Below, piece by piece: positions 35,589 through 41,580 of a stretch of 41,966 nucleotides of DNA (position 1 is the stretch's first letter; each line of letters starts with the position of its first letter). The stretch covers positions 1 through 41,966 of the forward strand of contig JAGVVH010000180.1 of assembly GCA_019135895.1 (NCBI GenBank), in the 5' to 3' direction. Source of the stretch: Bacteroidota bacterium (GTDB lineage: Bacteria; Bacteroidota; Bacteroidia; Bacteroidales; WCHB1-69). The notes under the pieces were generated by a model, which was given only the letters and a program-made list of their open reading frames with translations, was not told where the DNA came from and did not search any database. A program made the position numbers and the translations under genes.

Positions 35589-36038
35589 TCACTCCTTACA
35601 GCCACAGCCGCCAAAAGTTTTTCCCGAATAGGAATCGGGAGGAATACGGCTAATGGCTTTAATAATCTCACCGGCAACTTTATCTACCATTTTAAAATGT
35701 GCCTCCGTCAAATCTTTGTTGCGGACGATTTTTGTGTTGAGGGCGTTTTCGGTTCCAATAATTTCTGAAACATCAACAGAGCCATTAATCTTGCCGCTAT
35801 ATTTTTCAGTACTTCTTTTAGCACAAAGTTTATTACAGCCGTCAACAGAAATGGTTGGAAACACTTTTGCAAAATTTCTTTCTTCTTCTCCGCCTGCAAG
35901 ATATAATGGCAGACAAAGTGTGACGGTTTCAACCAGTTTAAGTTCTTCAAGAACTTTTCTTGTAGCAAGTCTTGAAATTGTTCCGCCGAGACATTCCTCG
36001 CCGCTACATGATAATATTCCAACTTTAAATTCTGACAT
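35589..36038 (-). CDS. DGC-domain Cys-rich protein (putative metal-binding)
   Basis: A 149-aa cytoplasmic protein of the DGC family, named for an Asp-Gly-Cys motif and usually described as putative zinc-binding. It has LSCSGEEC (Cys11, Cys16), LCLPLY (Cys42), VDGCNKLCAK (DGC at 66-68, Cys72) and a distinct C-terminal GGCGCKE (Cys145, Cys147) that the two relatives lack. The function of the family is not established. It is the last of eleven genes in the arsenic-type operon, 11 nt after the second DGC gene. Its two extra C-terminal cysteines could bind a metal or a trivalent arsenical; that is inference. Confidence 0.78.
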   Translation of the reverse strand: MSEFKVGILSCSGEECLGGTISRLATRKVLEELKLVETVTLCLPLYLAGGEEERNFAKVFPTISVDGCNKLCAKRSTEKYSGKINGSVDVSEIIGTENALNTKIVRNKDLTEAHFKMVDKVAGEIIKAISRIPPDSYSGKTFGGCGCKE

Positions 36039-36049
36039 GATATTCCTTA

Positions 36050-36442
36050 TTAATTATTTTGGTTGATTATGTTGGCAATTTTTCCCGCGATTTCGCTTAC
36101 TACAATTTCGCCACTATCTTCAAGTTGAGTAGCAGAACCAAACTTTTCTCCTTTATGTTCTTTCACCGTTTCCAAAACTTTTATCTCCTTAATTACTCGA
36201 CCTCCGGCAATGGAAACATTTTTGGAAGCACACATTTGGGGGCAACCGTCAACAGTAATACAGTCACAACCTTCAATTAAATCGGTCACCTCTTTATCGC
36301 CGGTCACGATGCGAGCAAGACAAATTGTTTCCGCCTTTTCAGGACATAATTCCAGGACAGTTTTCAAAGCTGCCTCTCTTGCCATAAGTCCGTAAACCTT
36401 TCCTATGCCGCTGCATGGAATAACTTTTACCTTTTTATTCAT
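36050..36442 (-). CDS. DGC-domain Cys-rich protein (putative metal-binding)
   Basis: A 130-aa cytoplasmic DGC protein. Cysteines: VIPCSGIG (Cys10), Cys33, ICLAR (Cys41), Cys59 and Cys61, then VDGCPQMCASK (DGC 65-67, Cys71). It is similar to residues 1-115 of the neighbouring DGC-lipoyl fusion (LPCNG versus IPCSG; DGCATRCASK versus DGCPQMCASK), so the genes are paralogues. Its start overlaps the stop of the fusion gene by 4 nt, indicating coupled translation. No function is established for the family; shared operon and Cys pattern suggest metal or metalloid handling. Confidence 0.78.
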   Translation of the reverse strand: MNKKVKVIPCSGIGKVYGLMAREAALKTVLELCPEKAETICLARIVTGDKEVTDLIEGCDCITVDGCPQMCASKNVSIAGGRVIKEIKVLETVKEHKGEKFGSATQLEDSGEIVVSEIAGKIANIINQNN

Positions 36443-37293
36443 TTGAGTCCCTCCACCTTTTTTTTCATTATTTCAAAATATTTGTCGAATCCTATTAAAA
36501 ATTCCTTATCACTTTCAAAATCAGTTAATTCAAGTTCTGCTATCCAACCCAACTCATAAGGATTCTTGTTAATGAGTTCCGGTTTTTCGATAAGAGTATC
36601 ATTTATACGAACCACCTTGCCACTGACGGGTGAAATCAAATCAATGAGCATTTTAGATGATTCTATTTCGCCCACTTCCCCGAATTGTTCAATCTCTGCA
36701 TCCATGTCGGGCGGAGTAAAATATAAAATATCGGAAAGGTTCTGTTGAACGAAATCTGTTACTCCTATTCTTGCCCTATTGCCAATCACATAAGCCCAGC
36801 AATCATTTTCATTATAATAGATTTCCGGATTTTTCGGCACTCTGAATAGAAATTTACCATTTTGAAATGTTTCATAATCGAAATGAAAGGCAATATTTTC
36901 CTGCCCGAAAGTCGGAGCAGCTTTCTCTTCGGGAGTAGCAAGTTTATTCAGAATAATATCTATTATGGCGTTTTCGTTTTCACCAAGTTTAAGGGTAGTC
37001 GTTAACTCAAGGTGATTGTTCTTCGCCTCCTCGGTAACGGTGATTTTCTTTGAGACCTTAAATCCTTTCTCTAAAGCAAGTTTACTTGCACATCGCGTTG
37101 CGCATCCATCTATTATCAACAGCGGATATTGGTCTGTAAGTTTATGATACTTGACATTGGCAATTCTGGCAAAAACAGGACAAATAATTTCATTGTGGTT
37201 GTTTTCACATAACTTCAAGGCAATTTCTCTTGAAATTACTCCGGCGCATTTATCCAATCCGTTACATGGAAGAATGGCATAATTTTCAATCAT
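36439..37293 (-). CDS. DGC domain fused to a lipoyl-bearing GcvH-like domain
   Basis: A 284-aa fusion. Residues 1-115 are a DGC domain: LPCNGLDKC (Cys10, Cys16), Cys29, Cys38, IDGCATRCASK (DGC 62-64, Cys68). Residues about 150-280 are a glycine-cleavage H-protein fold: NENDCWAYVIGNRARIGVTD, LSDILYFTPP, and the lipoylation site GEIESSKMLIDL with Lys214, then SPVSGKVVRIND and NPYELGW. H-proteins carry lipoate as a swinging dithiol arm; lipoate-binding H-like proteins also serve heterodisulfide-reductase-like sulfur oxidation. No gcvP or gcvT is nearby. The start at 37293 overlaps the ferredoxin gene by 8 nt; a longer frame would run inside that gene. I know of no described protein with this pairing. 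Confidence 0.82.
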   Translation of the reverse strand: MIENYAILPCNGLDKCAGVISREIALKLCENNHNEIICPVFARIANVKYHKLTDQYPLLIIDGCATRCASKLALEKGFKVSKKITVTEEAKNNHLELTTTLKLGENENAIIDIILNKLATPEEKAAPTFGQENIAFHFDYETFQNGKFLFRVPKNPEIYYNENDCWAYVIGNRARIGVTDFVQQNLSDILYFTPPDMDAEIEQFGEVGEIESSKMLIDLISPVSGKVVRINDTLIEKPELINKNPYELGWIAELELTDFESDKEFLIGFDKYFEIMKKKVEGLK

Positions 37294-37579
37294 GGCTTTC
37301 CATCTCCTTTCTGATTTCTGAAATTTTTTGAATAGTTTCGTTTTTAGCCGGAAACGTGATGGCATCAGGACCGCAGCACTTGGAACAAGCCCTGCAGAAC
37401 ACGACACAGTTGTTCGGATTTTTTACTATAAGTTTTATATCTTCGGTTTCGTGGACTTCAAATACCTGATGAGGACAGAACTTGTCACACTCCATACAGA
37501 AGTTGCATTTTGAATAATCAATAGTGGGTTTCCAATCTATTTTGGAGCGATCAACGCCCATAAAAGTGTTTTCACTCAT
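37286..37579 (-). CDS. Two-cluster 4Fe-4S ferredoxin
   Basis: A 97-aa soluble protein. The first cluster motif is CNFCMECDKFCP (Cys25, 28, 31, 35). The second is a variant, CVVFCRACSKCCGP (Cys58, 62, 65, 69, with an extra Cys68), where the first spacing is three residues instead of two. It presumably carries electrons between [4Fe-4S] centres. It overlaps the upstream HdrA-like gene by 4 nt and the downstream DGC-lipoyl gene by 8 nt, so all three are translationally coupled and probably work together. In Hdr complexes such ferredoxin-like subunits link HdrA to the catalytic subunit; whether it does so here is inference. Confidence 0.88.
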   Translation of the reverse strand: MSENTFMGVDRSKIDWKPTIDYSKCNFCMECDKFCPHQVFEVHETEDIKLIVKNPNNCVVFCRACSKCCGPDAITFPAKNETIQKISEIRKEMESHD

Positions 37580-37947
37580 TTTTCATCCTCCATTTTATTA
37601 AGTTCGGCACTAACTTTCTCAACCGCCTCATCGGTGGTCATATCACGTACATCAATAGCGATTAAATCTTTGTTGATATCAAGCCCTGCTTCTGCAAAGG
37701 CATCTTTAAACATTTTGCGCTGCATATTGAGAGAACAACCTCCGATAATTACTTTTCGGTGTGCTTTAAGATAGTCATTTAAAAACCTATCCCCGTCTTC
37801 TTCGCACAACTGCGGATGAATAAACCCATACTCAACAGGTAATTCTATTCTGACTCTGTTAATAAAGTCCCAAATATCCATTTTGGCAAATCCGGGACAT
37901 TTTCCGGTACAAACACACATAATAAAACCGGGTTTTTGTGTTTCCAT
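37576..37947 (-). CDS. Stand-alone HdrA N-terminal-like iron-sulfur protein
   Basis: A 123-aa protein resembling only the N-terminal domain of heterodisulfide reductase subunit A: IMCVCTGKCPGFA (Cys11, 13, 17), FIHPQLCEEDG (Cys48) and VIIGGCSLNMQRKMF (Cys71). In HdrA this region (VCxCG..., MCSxxG, CSPRMHE) binds a [4Fe-4S] cluster next to the FAD domain. The FAD domain and the later ferredoxin inserts of HdrA (650 aa or more) are absent. It starts 60 nt after arsG and overlaps the ferredoxin gene by 4 nt. It is the first gene of the second half of the operon, and a 17-bp palindrome lies in the gap just before it. Likely an electron-transfer partner for the ferredoxin. Confidence 0.72.
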   Translation of the reverse strand: METQKPGFIMCVCTGKCPGFAKMDIWDFINRVRIELPVEYGFIHPQLCEEDGDRFLNDYLKAHRKVIIGGCSLNMQRKMFKDAFAEAGLDINKDLIAIDVRDMTTDEAVEKVSAELNKMEDEK

Positions 37948-37978
37948 GATATATTATTTTTTTTGAATTTGATTGTTT

Positions 37979-37995
37979 ACATTAAAGTTTAATGT
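37979..37995. promoter_or_regulatory. 17-bp interrupted palindrome between the two operon halves
   Basis: ACATTAAA and TTTAATGT flank a single G in the 60-nt gap between arsG and the HdrA-like gene. It might be a regulator site, a processing hairpin or a weak attenuator; no TAnnTTTG element was found next to it. Confidence 0.45.
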
Positions 37996-38007
37996 TCTAT
38001 TATCCGT

Positions 38008-38715
38008 CTAATTTGCAATGTAATAGAGGTAAACATAGTATAAACCGACAAGAATAAAAACGATGGAGACAATTCGGCGGAACCATTTTTCAAAAATCTT
38101 TACTTTGTTATAGAAATTACCGAGGCTCGAAATACTGAAAGCCAAAAGATAGGCTATAATAATTACAGGCAATCCCGTTGCAATGGCAAAGACAACAGGT
38201 AGAAATAGTCCGTATGAACTGCTGATAGTCAATGGAATTAACATCCCAAAATAAAGAACTCCGCTGTAAGGACAAAATGCCAAGGCAAATAGAATCCCAA
38301 TTAAGAAGGCGCTCCATCCACTTCCTTTTTCACCTTTCTTTTCAATCTTTTGCGAAATATTAAAAAAACTGGGAAATTTTATTTTAATCAGGTCAATCAT
38401 AATAATCCCAACAAGGATTAAAAGCGGTCCTAACAATTTTTCTCCGTATTCTTGGAAAAACCTTGCAACATGGAATTTGCTGGCACCAAAATAGAGAATT
38501 ACTCCAATAGCCGTGTAGCTGAAAGCTCTGCCTAATGTGTACCACAATCCATTAAAGAATATTTTTTTTCTATTTGCTATATTCTTGCTTATAAAGCCAA
38601 TAGCGGTGATATTCATAGCCAGCGGACAGGGACTGATGGCGGTCATTAATCCTAATATAAAGGCATATAATAACGGGACAGAAGTATTATCCAATAAGGA
38701 TTGTAAATATTCCAT
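38008..38715 (-). CDS. CcdA/DsbD-like membrane protein, ArsG type
   Basis: A 235-aa inner-membrane protein with about six membrane segments and the two conserved Cys-Pro sites of the CcdA/DsbD core: SPCP (Cys30) and FCPY (Cys148). Members of this branch are named ArsG in arsEFG loci, where they are described as aromatic arsenical efflux permeases; the fold otherwise shuttles electrons from cytoplasmic thioredoxin to periplasmic thiols. It follows the second ArsF-like gene by 5 nt and has a cytoplasmic thiol-redox partner earlier in the operon (40562-40804). Whether it exports arsenicals or moves reducing power is open; both readings fit the neighbours. Confidence 0.82.
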   Translation of the reverse strand: MEYLQSLLDNTSVPLLYAFILGLMTAISPCPLAMNITAIGFISKNIANRKKIFFNGLWYTLGRAFSYTAIGVILYFGASKFHVARFFQEYGEKLLGPLLILVGIIMIDLIKIKFPSFFNISQKIEKKGEKGSGWSAFLIGILFALAFCPYSGVLYFGMLIPLTISSSYGLFLPVVFAIATGLPVIIIAYLLAFSISSLGNFYNKVKIFEKWFRRIVSIVFILVGLYYVYLYYIAN

Positions 38716-38720
38716 GATGG

Positions 38721-39152
38721 TTATTTTATTTTATCGTTGATTTTTTCAATAAGCTCTCGTTTGAAAATTTCCGGAGAATAAGCTTTCTGAAAAGCCCAAT
38801 TAGACAAATCTTCGGTTTTGCCCTCCTTTCCGAGACTGTAAGCTGTGATTGCTAAGGTAGCTCCATACGCATCATATTTCTGAGCAAGTGCTGTGTTCTC
38901 GGGGAGTTCGCAATTCAGAATATATAAATCAACAACTCCATTTTTAAGCTGTTCGGTAAAATTTGAATCGATAGTTTCTCTGACAAGCTTTTCAATTGAA
39001 CGACAGGTATTACAACGATTGGTAAGATGAAAATAGAGTACTTTCAGTTTCAGATTTTGAGGATTATTGGAAATGATGGTATCATTTTCCTTTTGCCCCA
39101 AAACATTCACGGATATTAAGATCCCCAATAAAATTAAAGTGATTTTTTTCAT
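38721..39152 (-). CDS. Exported ArsF-like thioredoxin-fold protein (second copy)
   Basis: A 143-aa exported protein with a signal peptide (MKKITLILLGILISVNVLG) and no lipobox. Its thioredoxin-fold core carries HLTNRCNTCRSIE (Cys47 and Cys50, CxxC) and FTEQLKNGVVDLYILNC; it parallels its upstream neighbour throughout (FHVTNRCASC versus FHLTNRCNTC). NCBI-type names for such proteins are ArsF, from the arsEFG locus for nitrophenyl arsenicals. Spacing is 5 nt on each side, within ArsF-ArsF-ArsG. It has an extra Cys within the LNCELPE segment. It likely exchanges disulfides with the CcdA-like protein in the periplasm, by inference from CxxC and context. Confidence 0.8.
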   Translation of the reverse strand: MKKITLILLGILISVNVLGQKENDTIISNNPQNLKLKVLYFHLTNRCNTCRSIEKLVRETIDSNFTEQLKNGVVDLYILNCELPENTALAQKYDAYGATLAITAYSLGKEGKTEDLSNWAFQKAYSPEIFKRELIEKINDKIK

Positions 39153-39157
39153 AATGT

Positions 39158-39694
39158 TTATTTTAAATATTCCGTGATTTTGCTTTTTAAAATTTCGATA
39201 AATCGGTCTTCTTTATTTCTGGCAAATTTAAAGCCGTCTCCTGTCAAATCTGTGGTGGTTTCTTTTCCTTTATATGAACGGGTAATAAACAATCCGGAGC
39301 CGAAAGCCTGATATTTTTCGGAGATCTTTTTATTGGCATCATCATCAACATTGATCACCAACCGTTTGATTCTTCCCTGTTTTAACTCGGGGGCAAAATA
39401 AGTGTTAAGTGTTTTTGCCGTGGCATCTTCAATGGCAATGCATGAAGCACAGCGATTGGTTACATGAAAATTGTATATGTACACAACCGGAAGTTCTGTT
39501 TTAACTTCAGGTGCAACAGCTCCGGAAACACTATCCTCAGAAAGCGATGTGCCACCGTTGCAGGTTGTTTCAACAGTTGAGACAGAATCTGTGATTAAAG
39601 CATCTTCTGTTTGTTTGCTGCCCGAATTACAACCTGCTAATAGCAAAACGGCAAAAGCGAACAGCAACATAATAATGGAATTCTTATCTTTCAT
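39158..39694 (-). CDS. ArsF-like thioredoxin-fold lipoprotein (first copy)
   Basis: A 178-aa lipoprotein (lipobox LLAGC, Cys22) with a low-complexity linker (about 23-68) and a thioredoxin-like domain holding NRCASCIAIED (Cys82, Cys85). The pattern YNFHVTNRCASC, the downstream RLVINVDDDANKKISEKY and LFITRSYKGKE match the ArsF-type family. It is tethered to a membrane facing the periplasm. It starts 56 nt after arsM and 5 nt before the second copy. The linker suggests the domain reaches a partner, plausibly the ArsG-like protein. The name is by family; the activity on nitro-aromatic arsenicals described for arsEFG is not shown here. Confidence 0.8.
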   Translation of the reverse strand: MKDKNSIIMLLFAFAVLLLAGCNSGSKQTEDALITDSVSTVETTCNGGTSLSEDSVSGAVAPEVKTELPVVYIYNFHVTNRCASCIAIEDATAKTLNTYFAPELKQGRIKRLVINVDDDANKKISEKYQAFGSGLFITRSYKGKETTTDLTGDGFKFARNKEDRFIEILKSKITEYLK

Positions 39695-39750
39695 AATTTT
39701 ATTATTGATTTTTGTTTTATAAGCTTTAAGATGGTAAATGATTTGAATTT

Positions 39751-40560
39751 TTATTCGGACTTTTCTCCCGTTACGGTAATGGAATAGATGCCTACGTTAC
39801 CTGCTTTATATTTTTCATAAGTTGACTCATCTAAATGATAACGCAATACATCATCCGGAATAGTAATGGTTTTGGTTCGCTCGATTTTGATGTTGGTAAA
39901 ATCGGCTTTTGCAATTTCACTCATATAATCTTCCTGCTGAATGGCACTTGCAATACAACCGGCATACATAGAAGCATTGTCTGTAAATTCTTTCGGAAAG
40001 ATTCCTTTGAGAACCACATCTGACACACAAAAATGGCCTCCAGGCTTTAGGACACGATAAATCTCTTTGAAAATTTTATCTTTTCTTGGTAATAGATTTA
40101 AAACACAATTGCTTACCACAACATCCACACTCTTTTCGGCAACCGGAAGTTCTTCTATATCTCCTTCAATGAAAATGACATTGTCATATTGTTGTCTTTT
40201 GGCGTTTGCTCTGGCTTTTGCAATCATTTCGGGAGAGAAATCAATCCCGATAATCTTTCCGCTTGCCCCGGCTTCGGCACGTGCAACAAAACAATCATTG
40301 CCTGCTCCTGAACCCAAATCAATCACAGTATCTCCTTCCTTAATTCCGGCATATTGTGTGGGCAATCCGCAACCGACTCCAAGATCCGCTTCCGGAACAT
40401 ATCCCTTTAAATGAGTATAGGCTTCACTCATGATAGTGAAAGTTTTTTTGGAGGGATCGGCAGGAGTTCCCCCGCAGCAACCGCAATCGGCTTTGTTATC
40501 TCGCGCCAGTTGACTGTAGCGTTGCTTTACAAGTTCTTTTAATGCTTTTTCGTTATTCAT
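39751..40560 (-). CDS. arsM: Arsenite S-adenosylmethionine methyltransferase
   Basis: ArsM methylates trivalent arsenic using SAM, giving mono- to trimethyl arsenicals. The 269-aa product has the SAM motif VIDLGSGAGNDCFVA (79-93), acidic IGIDFSPEMIAKARA (104-118) and all three catalytic cysteines in context: GVGCGLPT (Cys64), VSNCVLNL (Cys152) and YAGCIASAI (Cys202). A Cys-rich N-terminal ADCGCCGG (Cys26, 28, 29) may be an extra metalloid-binding site. It is cytoplasmic. It starts 1 nt after the CxxC redox gene, which suggests that protein re-reduces its cysteines or its pentavalent product. Assignment is very secure. Confidence 0.96.
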   Translation of the reverse strand: MNNEKALKELVKQRYSQLARDNKADCGCCGGTPADPSKKTFTIMSEAYTHLKGYVPEADLGVGCGLPTQYAGIKEGDTVIDLGSGAGNDCFVARAEAGASGKIIGIDFSPEMIAKARANAKRQQYDNVIFIEGDIEELPVAEKSVDVVVSNCVLNLLPRKDKIFKEIYRVLKPGGHFCVSDVVLKGIFPKEFTDNASMYAGCIASAIQQEDYMSEIAKADFTNIKIERTKTITIPDDVLRYHLDESTYEKYKAGNVGIYSITVTGEKSE

Positions 40561-40561
40561 T

Positions 40562-40804
40562 TTATTTTGAATTTTCAGTTAATATTTTCTTTACTTGTGT
40601 AATGCTTAGAATATGTCCGGAGGAGACCACTTCTTCGTCTATCACCATAGCCGGTAATCCCAATACTCCATAAGACAAAATTTTCATAATATCTTGTTCT
40701 TTTGCAAGTGTAGCTTCCAAACCGAGCTCTTCCACCGCTTTTCTGGTTGTATCGTATAAGTTCTCACACTTTACACAACCGGTACCTAAAATCTTGATTT
40801 CCAT
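40562..40804 (-). CDS. Small thioredoxin-like redox-active disulfide protein
   Basis: An 80-aa cytoplasmic protein of the small redox-active disulfide protein family (TM0996/MTH895-like): MEIKILGTGCVKCENLYD with Cys10 and Cys13 as the CxxC, GVLGLPAMVIDEEVV with the cis-Pro-type loop, and GHILSITQVKKIL at the end. These proteins often accompany ArsR regulators and arsenic or permease genes. It lies 52 nt after arsR and 1 nt before arsM, implying translational coupling with arsM. It probably supplies thiol reducing power to ArsM or to the CcdA/ArsG-like membrane protein. Confidence 0.88.
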   Translation of the reverse strand: MEIKILGTGCVKCENLYDTTRKAVEELGLEATLAKEQDIMKILSYGVLGLPAMVIDEEVVSSGHILSITQVKKILTENSK

Positions 40805-40856
40805 TTTATTCTTGTTTTATAATGTTTTTTCTGAGATTTCTATTTTTTTAAGAGAA

Positions 40857-41180
40857 TTACTCACAGCAACTCTCCTTTTTCTTGCAATCCGAAAAGAATT
40901 CCTGAAAAGCTTGTCGGGCTATTTCCCAGTTTTCAAGATTGATGCAATATTTTACTTTAGGAGGTTGTATCTCGCCCTGAATAAGTCCGGCCTCCTTTAG
41001 TTCTTTCAAATGTTGCGAAACCGTAGATTTGGCAATCGGAAGCACCTCATTGATATCTCCAAAAAAACAACTATCCTGATTTGCCAAAAATTGTAGAATT
41101 TTAATCCGTACGGGACTTCCCATGGCTTTGGCAAAAACGGCAAGCTGCTCGAGATTCCCATTTTCCTTTTTATCTTTCAT
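40857..41180 (-). CDS. arsR: ArsR family metalloregulator
   Basis: A 107-aa winged-helix repressor. The DNA-binding helix-turn-helix is INEVLPIAKSTVSQHLKELK (43-62) followed by the wing. Cysteines: DSCFFGD (Cys38), KYCINL (Cys79), SDCK (Cys99) and a C-terminal SCCE (Cys105, Cys106). The classic CVC site of the E. coli-type ArsR helix is absent, so the sensor cysteines are arranged differently and the exact inducer is uncertain. The start at 41180 was chosen because the -7 element (41206-41213) and operator lie inside a longer possible frame. It is the first gene of the eleven-gene operon and likely represses it until arsenic or another soft metal binds. Confidence 0.93.
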   Translation of the reverse strand: MKDKKENGNLEQLAVFAKAMGSPVRIKILQFLANQDSCFFGDINEVLPIAKSTVSQHLKELKEAGLIQGEIQPPKVKYCINLENWEIARQAFQEFFSDCKKKESCCE

Positions 41181-41197
41181 TTTTTTATCGGTTAAAT

Positions 41198-41240
41198 ATT
41201 GTTCGCAAAAATACAAACAATTCGTAATAATACGAACAAT
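41198..41240 (-). promoter_or_regulatory. Promoter and ArsR-type operator of the arsenic operon
   Basis: On the minus strand, TATTTTTG (complement of 41206-41213) is the -7, with a TTG (complement of 41237-41239) upstream. Between them lies TTCGTA-(4)-TACGAA (41221-41236), and ATTGTTCG (41198-41205) is the exact inverted partner of CGAACAAT (41233-41240). The palindromes cover the -33 to -7 region, so a bound ArsR dimer would block RNA polymerase. Confidence 0.7.
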
Positions 41241-41580
41241 AGGGTATTTTTTTTTAACGCACACTATTTCAGATTTTTAAAGAGAAATAAATAGCTAAAA
41301 TTGATTCAAAATCAATTTTATTTGGAAAAATTAATCTCAAATTTGGAAGAAAAAGTTTTCAAACTACATTTGATTGATAATTTCTTCACGGTTTTATCTC
41401 ACTGCGAAATACAACTATCGCACAAAAGTCTGTTTTGTATTTAAAAGCAACAACATGATAATGTTGATTTGGGTGTTCTGTTTATAGTCCTTAATCGGGA
41501 AGTTGGCTAAAGCGTGTCGCTAAATTCTTTGTCAATAAGAAGTATATTTGTTGTCTCCCCTTTTCCTATTTTTTCCTCAC
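41241..41580. other. Intergenic stretch between arsR promoter and T9SS-B gene
   Basis: No gene is seen. A hairpin lies at 41296-41320. The remainder is AT-rich with no convincing open frame. Confidence 0.5.
41296..41320 (-). terminator. Stem-loop downstream of the T9SS-B gene
   Basis: TAAAATTGATT (41296-41306) pairs with AATCAATTTTA (41310-41320) over a 3-nt loop. The stem is AT-only and not followed by a clear U tract, so it is a weak terminator candidate for the minus-strand gene at 41581. Confidence 0.35.

Noticed and set aside
37294..37407. Longer N terminus for the DGC-lipoyl fusion
   Set aside because: It runs entirely inside the ferredoxin gene in another frame, and the DGC domain begins directly at the ATG at 37293.
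35589..41180. Idea that the module is a glycine cleavage or canonical Hdr complex
   Set aside because: No GcvP, GcvT, HdrB, HdrC or full HdrA is present; only single domains of each system occur.
41181..41264. Longer N terminus for ArsR
   Set aside because: It would contain the -7 element and operator; the ATG at 41180 gives a normal-length regulator.
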